Below, in pieces: positions 1 through 7,168 of a DNA stretch of 64,000 bases. A program made the translations under genes and the position numbers. Positions within the stretch are counted from its first letter, which is position 1, and every line of letters starts with the position of its first letter. The notes under the pieces were generated by a model that searched no databases, had not been told where the DNA came from, and saw only the letters and a list, made by a program, of their open reading frames with translations. Origin of the DNA: Brevibacterium limosum (GTDB lineage: Bacteria; Actinomycetota; Actinomycetes; Actinomycetales; Brevibacteriaceae); assembly GCF_011617705.1 (NCBI RefSeq), contig NZ_CP050154.1:2728001-2792000 (forward strand), in the 5' to 3' direction.

Positions 1-1
1 G

Positions 2-1078
2 GAGGCGGCAAATGATCCCTCGACCGACACCGAGGCGTTCGATCCGATCACGGATCCCATCGCCGAGGATGCCCCCAAGCATTCCGCGGACGCGAAGCCC
101 CAGACGGGCCCGGTGAGGGTGACTCCCGCCCATTCGACGAATCCGCACTCTCAGCCCGCGACCGCGAGCACGCGCGCCGCCGAACAGAACGCCGCGCAGA
201 AGACCGCCGGCGCGGATTCGGCCGCCGCGACCTCAGCCGCGACGGATACCGGAGCCACGCGTGAGGTGCCGCAGAACGCTCGCACCGCGGTGATGAGCGA
301 AGCCGATTGGGCCGCAGTGTCGAAGGCGGCGACGTCGACCGATGCCCGCGACCCCGAGGTGCCCGAGCGACGCCGGTCCGTCCTCGATGTCATCGGCACG
401 ATCTGGATCATGCTCGCCACTCCATTCGTCCTGTTGGCCCTGGCGGTGCGCTTCATCGCCTCCGGGATCTTCCTCAAGTTCGAGTACTTCCGGCCCGGGT
501 TCCCGGCCGATCAGTTCGGCTTCAGTGCCGCCGACCGTGAGCACTACGGGACCTATGTCATCGACTATCTGCACAACTTCGATTCCCGGCGCTACCTCGC
601 TGATATCGTCATGCCCAACGGGGAGCCGATCTTCATCTCCGAAGAGCTCAGCCACATGGCTGACGTCAAGGGCCTGATCTCGCTGCTCTACCTCGTGGCG
701 CTCGTCGGCATCATCGGATCTGTGCTCTTCGGGCTCTACATGTGCCGCAAGGGCGGCTCGGGCATCCACACAGGCGTGCGGTTGGGTTCGATCTTCAGCA
801 TCATCTTCATGGCAGCTGTCGCCGTTGTCGCTGTGCTCGGCTGGGACAGCTTCTTCCGCGGATTCCACAAGGTGTTCTTCGCGGATGGGACCTGGGAGTT
901 CTACGCCGATGATTCGCTCATCCGCCTCTTCCCGCCCCAGTTCTGGGTCGATGCGGGCATCGCAGGCGGAGGACTGTTCGTGCTCCTGGCGATCCTCCTC
1001 TTCCTGTTCAGCTTCGCCGGTCACAAGAAGCGTCGGGCGCTGCGTAAGGCGCGCAGGGACGCCGAAGCAGAGGTCTGA
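2..1078 (+). CDS. DUF1461 (TIGR01906-type) integral membrane protein, 5' end outside window
   Basis: The reading frame is open from base 2, so the gene probably begins upstream; an internal GTG at 113 is a possible but less likely start. The N-terminal part is Ala/Thr/Glu-rich and probably disordered. Four hydrophobic segments follow, at about residues 90-114, 183-210, 225-245 and 278-302 counted from the GTG. Between the first two lies an extracytoplasmic stretch with FGFSAADREHY and ISEELSHMADVK, which matches the conserved core of the DUF1461/TIGR01906 family of Gram-positive membrane proteins. The family's function is unknown. The C-terminus is short and basic. The gene converges on PPK2 across a hairpin-rich gap. 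The family call is confident; no function is proposed. Confidence 0.8.
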   Translation, partial: EAANDPSTDTEAFDPITDPIAEDAPKHSADAKPQTGPVRVTPAHSTNPHSQPATASTRAAEQNAAQKTAGADSAAATSAATDTGATREVPQNARTAVMSEADWAAVSKAATSTDARDPEVPERRRSVLDVIGTIWIMLATPFVLLALAVRFIASGIFLKFEYFRPGFPADQFGFSAADREHYGTYVIDYLHNFDSRRYLADIVMPNGEPIFISEELSHMADVKGLISLLYLVALVGIIGSVLFGLYMCRKGGSGIHTGVRLGSIFSIIFMAAVAVVAVLGWDSFFRGFHKVFFADGTWEFYADDSLIRLFPPQFWVDAGIAGGGLFVLLAILLFLFSFAGHKKRRALRKARRDAEAEV

Positions 1079-1140
1079 GTCTGTGCGACTGAGCTGAGTC
1101 TCTGCGATCGAATGCGGGTGAGAGTCCCGCTCCACGGTTC

Positions 1141-1173
1141 CGGCCGGGTGGTCTTTCCCCTTCCACCCGGCCG
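1141..1173. terminator. Hairpin between convergent DUF1461 and PPK2 genes
   Basis: A perfect 11-bp inverted repeat (CGGCCGGGTGG and its complement) surrounds an 11-nt pyrimidine loop. It lies 63 bases after the DUF1461 stop. There is no long T-run, so it may act as a bidirectional terminator or only as an RNA stabiliser. Confidence 0.55.
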
Positions 1174-1236
1174 AATTCCTGTCCGGAGTCAGTCGACGGG
1201 ACCAACGATCCCCGATCTCCGTGTCTCGGCTGTGGC

Positions 1237-1302
1237 GTCTCCTGTGGGTGGATCCACTTCGATTTCGGAGCGGATTTCGCGGTGGATCCGCCCACAGGAG
1301 AC
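1237..1302. repeat. 21-bp near-perfect inverted repeat
   Basis: Bases 1237-1257 and 1282-1302 are complementary at 20 of 21 positions around a 24-base spacer. The sequence could form a large hairpin in the tail region of the two convergent genes. It may terminate PPK2 on the minus strand. Its length and lack of a T-run are also compatible with a palindromic repeat element. Confidence 0.6.
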
Positions 1303-1359
1303 AGGCACGCTGACCGGACCACCGATCCCCCGCCTCGGTGACAGTGGAAGACCGCCGAA

Positions 1360-2289
1360 CTAGTCGTCGACGGCGTCGCGGCCGCGGCGGACGAGCAGCG
1401 GGTCGGCGTCAAAGACGACCGAGGGGTCTTTGTCCTCGTAGTCGAACTGGTTGAGGAAGTAGCGCATCGCATGCAGGCGGGCGCGTTTCTTGTCGTTGCT
1501 CTTGATCGTGATCCACGGTGCGTGGTCGGTGTCCGTGCGACGGAACGTCTCTTCCTTGGCCTTCGTGTAGTCGTCCCACAGGTCGAGGGACTCGAGGTCC
1601 ATCGGTGAGAGTTTCCACCGCCGCACCGGGTCGATCTGGCGGATCGCGAACCGGGTGCGCTGCTCTCGTTGGGTCACGGAGAACCAGAACTTGGTGACAT
1701 GGACGCCGGAGTCGATGAGCATCTTCTCGAATACGGGGGCCTGTTCCATGAAGGTCTCGTACTCGTCGTCGGTGCAGAATCCCATGACTCTCTCGACGTT
1801 GCCCCGGTTGTACCAGGAGCGGTCGAACATGACGATCTCCCCGCTCGTGGGCAGGTGGGCGATGTAGCGCTGGAAGTACCATTGGCCGGCTTCGCGGTCA
1901 GAGGGTTTGTTCAGAGCGACGACGCGGGCGGCACGCGGGTTGAGGTGTTCGGTGAAGCGCTTGATCGTCCCGCCCTTGCCGGCGGCGTCACGGCCCTCGA
2001 AGACGATGACGTGTTTGGCACCGGTGTCCTGGCCCCAGTATTGGAACTTCAGCAGTTCGACCTGCAGCTTGTACTTCTCGAGTTCGTACTCTTCGCGGTC
2101 CATCTGTTCGTCGTACGGATACCCCTCCCGCCACGTTTCGACGGCCCGGCCCATGGGGTCGATGAGATGCGGATCCGTGGTCTGGCTGTCCTCGACGGCA
2201 TAGCCTTCGAGGCGGAGTTTGTCGATGTACTCCCGCAGATTCTCTTGGAACAGATTGTTCACGAGACCCTTCCCTTTCGATGACGACAC
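1360..2289 (-). CDS. ppk2: Polyphosphate kinase 2 (PPK2)
   Basis: The cytoplasmic PPK2 family transfers phosphate between polyphosphate and nucleotides. The 309-residue length fits a single-domain (class I or III) enzyme. Visible are the Walker A region EGRDAAGKGGTIK (about residues 98-110), the Walker B region IVMFDRSWYNR (about 152-162) and the lid region RQIDPVRRWKLS. The start is GTG at 2289. The gene lies 40 bases downstream of the same-strand MFS gene, and the gap holds a 14-bp palindrome at 2305-2318. An exopolyphosphatase is encoded 6 kb away, so both making or using and hydrolysing polyphosphate are represented here. The family is certain; the preferred direction and nucleotide are not. 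Confidence 0.95.
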   Translation of the reverse strand: MSSSKGKGLVNNLFQENLREYIDKLRLEGYAVEDSQTTDPHLIDPMGRAVETWREGYPYDEQMDREEYELEKYKLQVELLKFQYWGQDTGAKHVIVFEGRDAAGKGGTIKRFTEHLNPRAARVVALNKPSDREAGQWYFQRYIAHLPTSGEIVMFDRSWYNRGNVERVMGFCTDDEYETFMEQAPVFEKMLIDSGVHVTKFWFSVTQREQRTRFAIRQIDPVRRWKLSPMDLESLDLWDDYTKAKEETFRRTDTDHAPWITIKSNDKKRARLHAMRYFLNQFDYEDKDPSVVFDADPLLVRRGRDAVDD

Positions 2290-2329
2290 GGTAACGTGCC
2301 TCGTGCACGCTAGCGTGCCCAGGTGAATA

Positions 2330-3649
2330 TCAGGTTATGCGATCGATGTCCCGTCTGGGAATGATGCCGATGCTCAGCAGCGGGGCGAGTGCGATGATGC
2401 CGAAGGACAGCGGATAGCCGAAGGCGGTCACCAGGGCACCGAATCCGGGACCGAGCAGAGCCGACATGACGAACTGCCCCGTGTTCTGGGCTCCCAATGC
2501 TTTGCCCGACCAGCGGGACCCGGCCGCCTCGGCGACGGAGGCGAAGGCCAGACCGTTGTCGGCCACGGACACGGCCGAAGCGAGGACGAACACGACGGCG
2601 GCAAGAGCCGGCAGCTGTGTCAGTGACAGAACAGCGATGGCTGCGACGGAGATCACCGCGGCGACGGCGACGAGGCGCATAAGGCCGACACGGGAGCTGG
2701 TGCGGTCGGACAGCCCGCCGACGACCATGCGGCCGACCGCGCCGACGATCTGCGCGACCGCGACGATCGCTCCGGCGGTTGTCGCTCCGATCCCTTGGAC
2801 GGCGATGAGCCAGACGAGGCCGTAGGTGGAGAACGCGAACTGCGGAACGACGAGGAACGCGGAGACCGCGTGGATCCGCCACAGGAAGGAGTCGCTGCGG
2901 TAGGGATTGATCGCCGAGGCGGGACTGGGCTTCTCCTCCCCCGCCGAGGCGGTTCCCGGTTCGGGCTGTCCTTGGCCCGCCCCTGCCGGATCGGCTGGGT
3001 CAGTTGCGGCTGCGCTGTCAGGTTCGTGGGCGTGGTCGGAGTCGGCCACCTCGGCGCGGGTGGGGGTCTGGTCCGGTGGGTTGCGGATGAGGGCGAAGCA
3101 GATGAGGGCGAGTACGCCGGTCACGGCGGCGACGAACCACAGGTAGGCGGGGAATCCGCCGGTCGCGGCGATCGCCGGGATGGTCACGGCGGCCACACTC
3201 GTGCCCAGGGGTTGGGACATCTGGCGGATGCCCATGGCCAGTCCGCGGCGGTGGCGGGGGAACCAGCCCATGACGACGCGTCCGCTCGCCGAGTTCACCG
3301 AGGCGGCGGCAGCACCGGAGGCGGCGATGACGATGACCATCCAGATCGGCGAGTCGACGACGAGGACCGCGGCGGCCGAGAACACGGCGGTCAGCCCGAT
3401 CCCCAAGGTCATGGCCAACCGTTCCCCGCACCGGTCGGCAAAAGCGCCCCAGGCGATGAGGGTGAGGATGAGTCCGAAGCTCGGTGCGGCAGCGACGGTG
3501 CCGGCCTGAGTGAGTGTGAACCCGAGGTCGGAGTGCATATACGGGATGAGGAAGGCAGGTCCGGCGATCGCGATGGTCGCCGCCATCTGCGTGAGGACAC
3601 CGACGACGAGGATCACCCAGGCCTGCCGGATCGGTCCGTTCGACGTCAT
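2330..3649 (-). CDS. MFS transporter
   Basis: This is a 439-residue protein with about 12 hydrophobic segments in two halves. They are joined by a long hydrophilic loop (about residues 197-255) rich in Ala, Pro, Asp and Glu. The signature-like GAFADRCGERLAM after TM2 and GGLSDRTSSR in the second half are the A-motifs typical of the major facilitator superfamily. The first half also resembles oxalate/formate- and nitrate-type MFS members, but the substrate cannot be read from the sequence. A -10-like TAACCT ends 6 nt before the ATG, so the mRNA is probably leaderless. The gene may be cotranscribed with ppk2. Confidence 0.9.
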   Translation of the reverse strand: MTSNGPIRQAWVILVVGVLTQMAATIAIAGPAFLIPYMHSDLGFTLTQAGTVAAAPSFGLILTLIAWGAFADRCGERLAMTLGIGLTAVFSAAAVLVVDSPIWMVIVIAASGAAAASVNSASGRVVMGWFPRHRRGLAMGIRQMSQPLGTSVAAVTIPAIAATGGFPAYLWFVAAVTGVLALICFALIRNPPDQTPTRAEVADSDHAHEPDSAAATDPADPAGAGQGQPEPGTASAGEEKPSPASAINPYRSDSFLWRIHAVSAFLVVPQFAFSTYGLVWLIAVQGIGATTAGAIVAVAQIVGAVGRMVVGGLSDRTSSRVGLMRLVAVAAVISVAAIAVLSLTQLPALAAVVFVLASAVSVADNGLAFASVAEAAGSRWSGKALGAQNTGQFVMSALLGPGFGALVTAFGYPLSFGIIALAPLLSIGIIPRRDIDRIT

Positions 3650-3739
3650 CGCTCCAGGTTAGCCGTGAGGCCGAATTGTTCGCGGAATGTCTCAGATCGC
3701 GGTGGCCCAGGTTTGCCGATAAGCTGTGTTCTGAGCATT

Positions 3740-3816
3740 CCCCCTATAGCCCAATCGGCAGAGGCAGTCGACTTAAAATCGATTCAGTGTGGGTTCGAGT
3801 CCCACTGGGGGGACCA
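3740..3816 (+). tRNA. tRNA with anticodon UAA (Leu codon UUA), short variable loop
   Basis: A full cloverleaf can be drawn: acceptor CCCCCTA with TGGGGGG, a D arm with a 10-nt loop containing GG, anticodon arm GTCGA-CTTAAAA-TCGAT, variable loop TCAGT, T arm GTGGG-TTCGAGT-CCCAC, discriminator A and encoded CCA. The anticodon is at 3774-3776 (TAA), which reads UUA. Bacterial tRNA-Leu normally carries a long variable arm and begins with G1; this one has 5 variable nucleotides and C1-G72. The leucine call therefore rests on the anticodon alone, and the amino acid actually attached is uncertain. Confidence 0.85.
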
Positions 3817-3940
3817 TTCTTCTCCGATGCTGAGCGATGACCGGCCACGGACCTTCTGCAATCCTCCCCCGAGGAGTCTTCGCCTCGACTGCATACCGAC
3901 TGAGATCGCCGAATTGCGCCGTTTGCGGCATGATCGTCCT

Positions 3941-4384
3941 ATGCCGTTCCTTCTTTTCAGCCCCGGTCAGGCCCCGCAGCCGATCGCCACCGTCGACGAC
4001 GATCTCGCCCGCGCACAGCAGGGTCCCGCCGTCATCATCGCCTCCCCCGAGGCGGCTTCCCCCAGTGGGGCCGACGACTCCACCGCGACCGAAGTCCCGT
4101 TGCATGGCCGTCCGGCCGCTTTTCGCGAGGCCGGCGGGCACTGGACGGAGGTCGACTTCGAGGCTGCCGATCATTGGGTGCAGATGGGATCGGAGCTGCG
4201 TGGCCGCCTCGTCGCCGATCATCTGGCGACGCTCGACGTCGCCGAGTTCAAGACCGCGACGAACGGCGGCAGCGCCTCGATAATCACGAACAATTGGGTG
4301 TACACCGGGTCGCCTCGGGCCTACCGCGTCGCCGGAACGCTGCGCGACTTCGTCACCGTGCTCGGAGAACTCACCCGAGCCTGA
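3941..4384 (+). CDS. Hypothetical protein, 147 aa
   Basis: I do not recognise this family. The ATG at 3941 is preceded by CATGAT six bases upstream, so a leaderless start is possible. The protein is soluble with no signal peptide or membrane segment. The middle is rich in Ala, Pro and Ser; the C-terminal half (VDFEAADHWVQMGSELRG, then TTNNWVYTG-like residues) looks like a compact alpha/beta fold. It stands alone between the UAA tRNA and the HxlR gene. Codon use looks like that of its neighbours, with GC-rich third positions, which supports a real gene. Confidence 0.65.
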   Translation: MPFLLFSPGQAPQPIATVDDDLARAQQGPAVIIASPEAASPSGADDSTATEVPLHGRPAAFREAGGHWTEVDFEAADHWVQMGSELRGRLVADHLATLDVAEFKTATNGGSASIITNNWVYTGSPRAYRVAGTLRDFVTVLGELTRA

Positions 4385-4504
4385 CCATCCTCTCGCTGAG
4401 CTGCCCAGGCGATTCGGAAGGCGAAGGCACCCTGCGTATCGCGGAGGAGTCACACGACTTCGCCTTCAACGGCGGAACATTCGACGCTGCGTTCACGGGA
4501 ACTC

Positions 4505-4894
4505 TCACTCAGGTGCGGACATGTGTGCTCCATCGTGGCGTTCCCGGTTCTCGGCGATCTCAGCGACGTTGGCCTCTGCCCACTTCCGGAGTGCGGCCAC
4601 AGGCTCCTGCAGCGACCGCCCGAGGCCGGTGAGCGAGTACTCCACACGCGGCGGCACCTCAGCGAACACCTCCCTGTCGACGAGCCCGTCGGCAACGAGG
4701 GAGCGCAGGGTCGAGGTCAGCACCTTCGGGGTGATCCCGCCGATGGCCAGACGGATCTCATTGAACCGCTTCGGACCCGAATCGAGGATGTCGACGATGA
4801 GCACAGTCCATTTGTCCCCGACTCGGTCGAGAACCACTCGCGTCGGGCACTCGGGATCGAAGGCGTCGCCTTCCCAGTGAACTCTCATGGCCAT
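4505..4894 (-). CDS. HxlR family winged-helix transcriptional regulator
   Basis: This is a 129-residue regulator with the HxlR layout: a Cys near the N-terminus (DPECPTR), then DRVGDKWTVLIVDIL and RFNEIRLAIGGITPKVLTST as the helix-turn-helix, and EYSLTGLGRSL as the wing. The ATG at 4894 is preferred to an in-frame start 12 codons upstream because a TACTAT -10 box ends 6 nt before it. It is transcribed away from the NAD(P)-binding protein gene and shares a palindromic operator with it. HxlR proteins often sense electrophiles or redox stress through the N-terminal Cys. The likely role is control of itself and its divergent neighbour. Confidence 0.9.
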   Translation of the reverse strand: MAMRVHWEGDAFDPECPTRVVLDRVGDKWTVLIVDILDSGPKRFNEIRLAIGGITPKVLTSTLRSLVADGLVDREVFAEVPPRVEYSLTGLGRSLQEPVAALRKWAEANVAEIAENRERHDGAHMSAPE

Positions 4895-4903
4895 ACCCCA
4901 ATA

Positions 4904-4936
4904 GTATCTTTGAGGTACTCGATATCCCAAAGATAC
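4904..4936. promoter_or_regulatory. Palindromic operator with divergent promoters (HxlR target)
   Basis: GTATCTTTG and CAAAGATAC form a perfect 9-bp inverted repeat with a 15-bp centre. On the minus strand TTGGGA-18-TACTAT, and on the plus strand TTGAGG-18-TACCTT, can be read as overlapping face-to-face promoters. A dimer bound here would cover both. The site is seen directly; binding by the adjacent HxlR protein is inferred. Confidence 0.75.
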
Positions 4937-5006
4937 CTTAGGAATGTCAGACTACGACTTCCACCGTGCATCGCCGCTGCGCCGCACGAAGAACGGAGAG
5001 ACTCTT

Positions 5007-5615
5007 ATGAAGATCGCACTCTTTGGAGCATCGGGAATGATCGGCTCTCGCGTCGTCGCCGAGGCGGCCGACCGCGGGATCGAGGTCACCGCCCTCACCC
5101 GTTCCGGCACCGAGGTGGCAGGAGCCAGCCGCTCGCTCACCGGCGATATGGCCGACGCCGATCTCGCTGCGCGCATGGCCGCCGAGCATGATGTCATCGT
5201 CTCGACCACCGGGCCCAGCCGGACCGGCGGAGACCACCACGAATGGCTCGACGCACTCGCCACCTTGGCCGAGGCCAGCGGCGACACCCGCCTATTCATC
5301 GTCGGCGGTGCCGGTTCCCTGTTCGCCGGGGACACGATGCTCAAGGACACCGAGGGCTTCCCCGACGCCTACAAGGCAGAGGCCGAGACCGGCACGAAGG
5401 CCCTCGAGCTGCTGCGTGCGAAAAACCCCTCACCGTGGACGCTCATCCCCCCCGCCCCGGAGATCGGCCCGGGTGAGCGCACCGGAAAGTACAGCTCCGA
5501 ACTCGAGGTGCCCGCGGGCGACTTCATCTCTGCCGAGGATTTCGCTGTGGCCATGGTCGACGAGATCGCCGACCCCAAACACATCGACGCCCGATTCACC
5601 GTGGCGAACCGATAA
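5007..5615 (+). CDS. NAD(P)-binding Rossmann protein (atypical SDR, NmrA/YwnB-like)
   Basis: This 202-residue protein begins MKIALFGASGMIGSRVV, a GxxGxxG dinucleotide site at residues 7-12. It continues with ALTRSG, a basic residue after strand 2 that suggests NADP(H), then DVIVSTTGPSR and LFIVGGAGSLF. This is the pattern of NAD(P)H-binding reductases of the YwnB/NmrA type. The ATG at 5007 has a GGAGAG ribosome site upstream and replaces an earlier in-frame ATG at 4944. HxlR genes are often paired with such oxidoreductases. The substrate is unknown. A strong hairpin follows the stop. Confidence 0.88.
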   Translation: MKIALFGASGMIGSRVVAEAADRGIEVTALTRSGTEVAGASRSLTGDMADADLAARMAAEHDVIVSTTGPSRTGGDHHEWLDALATLAEASGDTRLFIVGGAGSLFAGDTMLKDTEGFPDAYKAEAETGTKALELLRAKNPSPWTLIPPAPEIGPGERTGKYSSELEVPAGDFISAEDFAVAMVDEIADPKHIDARFTVANR

Positions 5616-5620
5616 GACGA

Positions 5621-5660
5621 GACTGACGCCGGGGATGCATCTGCATCCCCGGCGTCAGTC
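5621..5660. terminator. Bidirectional terminator hairpin
   Basis: A perfect 19-bp stem with a 2-nt loop lies between the convergent reductase gene and ndh. There is no clear T-run on either side, but its position and stability fit shared termination. Confidence 0.7.
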
Positions 5661-5703
5661 GTCTCATCAGGGCGTGTCGCCGGATGGCGCCGGCTGCCTC
5701 GAA

Positions 5704-7077
5704 TCAGGCCTTGGCAGGTTCCTTCTTCGGAGCCGGCTTCGAGTTGGCGGCCTCGACGAAGTTCTTGCGCGGGACGTCGAGGTCGGCCAGGGGCATGACG
5801 TCGCGGCCGAGGACGGCGTTGAGGAACCAGTTGCCGAAGACCTTGACCTTGCGGTCCACGGTCGGGATGGCGTAGCCGTGGTACGCCCGGTGCATGAGCC
5901 AGGCGAGGATTCCGCGGGCTTCGAAGTCGCCCATCTGCGAGACGCCCTTGTACACACCCAGACCGGCAACCGTCCCGATGGTCTTGTGGAAGTACTGCTT
6001 GAACTCGGTCTCTCCGCGCAGGGCCGCGAGCACGTTGGCGGCCAGCACGGGAGCCTGACGCACGGCGTGCTGGGCGTTGGGCACGCAGAAGCCTGCCACG
6101 CCGCCGCCGGACAGGTCGGGAACCGCAGCGTTGTCGCCGGCTGCCCACGCACCTTCGACGACTCCGTCTTCGCCCTCGACCCGCAGGTCGGCACGAACCG
6201 TGACATTTCCGCGCTCGTTGATCGGCAGGTCGGAGTCGATGAGCATCGGGTTGGCCTTGACGCCGGCGGACCAGACGATGGTGTCGGCGTCGAACTCTTC
6301 ACCGTTCGAGAGCTTGATGTGCTTGTCGGTGCAGTCCTGGAGGAAGGTCTCGAGGTAGACGTCGATTCCGCGTTCGCGCATGTGCTCGACGACCCAGCGG
6401 GCCTGAGCCTCGCCGACCTCGGGCATGACGCGCTCGAGGGCTTCGACGAGGACGAAGCGGACATCGGCTTCAGTCAGCGTCTCGTACTGGGCGATGGCCG
6501 AACGGACCATGTCCTCAAGCTCTGTGAGAGTTTCGATGCCGGCGAAGCCGCCGCCGACGAAGACGAAGGTCAGAGCCTTGCGACGCTCCTCATCATCTTC
6601 CATGAGAGCGGCGTCGGCCAGGCGAGAGAGGAGGTGGTCGCGCAGGGCGACGGCCTCTTCGATGCGCTTGAGCGCGATCGCGTTCTCCTTCAGACCCGGG
6701 ATCGGCAGCGCACGCGCGACCGAACCGGAGGCGAGGATGATGTGGTCGTAGTCGAGTTCGAAGGCCTCATCGTTCTCGGGTTCGATGGTGGCGAACTTCT
6801 CGGCGTGATTGATCGAGGTGACCTTCGCCGTGATGACCTCGGCACCCGGCAGATTGCGGCGCAGCGGCACGACGGCGTGACGCGGCTCGATCGAACCGGC
6901 TGCCACCTCGGGGAGGAACGGCAGGTAGGTCATGTACGGGTTGGGGTCGACCACGGTGACGGTGGCTTCGCCCCGACCGAGGTTCTTCAGCAGATTCTGA
7001 GCGGCGAGGAGACCGACGGAGCCCCCACCGACGACGAGGATACGTGGACGCAGTTTTGAGTTTCTGATGAGTGCCAT
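5704..7077 (-). CDS. ndh: Type II NADH dehydrogenase (NDH-2)
   Basis: This membrane-associated FAD enzyme oxidises NADH and reduces quinone without pumping protons. At 457 residues it has the family length. The FAD site VVGGGSVG is at about residues 15-22 and the NADH site FVGGGFAGIE at about 173-182. The DNAAVPD and AQHAVRQAPVLAAN segments near the C-terminal third are typical for quinone-linked NDH-2. A C-terminal tail rich in Lys, Pro and Ala may help membrane binding. TAGCAT ends 6 nt before the ATG, which suggests a leaderless mRNA. A Rex-like palindrome overlaps the -35 region, so expression may respond to the NADH/NAD ratio. Confidence 0.93.
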   Translation of the reverse strand: MALIRNSKLRPRILVVGGGSVGLLAAQNLLKNLGRGEATVTVVDPNPYMTYLPFLPEVAAGSIEPRHAVVPLRRNLPGAEVITAKVTSINHAEKFATIEPENDEAFELDYDHIILASGSVARALPIPGLKENAIALKRIEEAVALRDHLLSRLADAALMEDDEERRKALTFVFVGGGFAGIETLTELEDMVRSAIAQYETLTEADVRFVLVEALERVMPEVGEAQARWVVEHMRERGIDVYLETFLQDCTDKHIKLSNGEEFDADTIVWSAGVKANPMLIDSDLPINERGNVTVRADLRVEGEDGVVEGAWAAGDNAAVPDLSGGGVAGFCVPNAQHAVRQAPVLAANVLAALRGETEFKQYFHKTIGTVAGLGVYKGVSQMGDFEARGILAWLMHRAYHGYAIPTVDRKVKVFGNWFLNAVLGRDVMPLADLDVPRKNFVEAANSKPAPKKEPAKA

Positions 7078-7094
7078 ATTCCCATGCTAGACCC

Positions 7095-7113
7095 TTGTGA
7101 AAACTTTCACTAA
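7095..7113. promoter_or_regulatory. Rex-like operator upstream of ndh
   Basis: TTGTGAAAACTTTCACTAA is close to the known actinobacterial Rex site TGTGAAN4TTCACA, with one mismatch in the outer right half. It lies over the spacer and predicted -35 of ndh, where a repressor would block RNA polymerase. Rex represses respiratory genes, including ndh-type genes, when NADH is low. The match is by eye. Confidence 0.65.
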
Positions 7114-7168
7114 TTGTCTGTCACGCGGACGCGAACGCCCCAGATCAGAGCCGATCCGAGCCTAGGAT

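Noticed and set aside
5188..7059. A 623-codon rightward frame over the reductase and ndh genes
   Set aside because: It crosses two clear genes and a hairpin, and has no recognisable domain.
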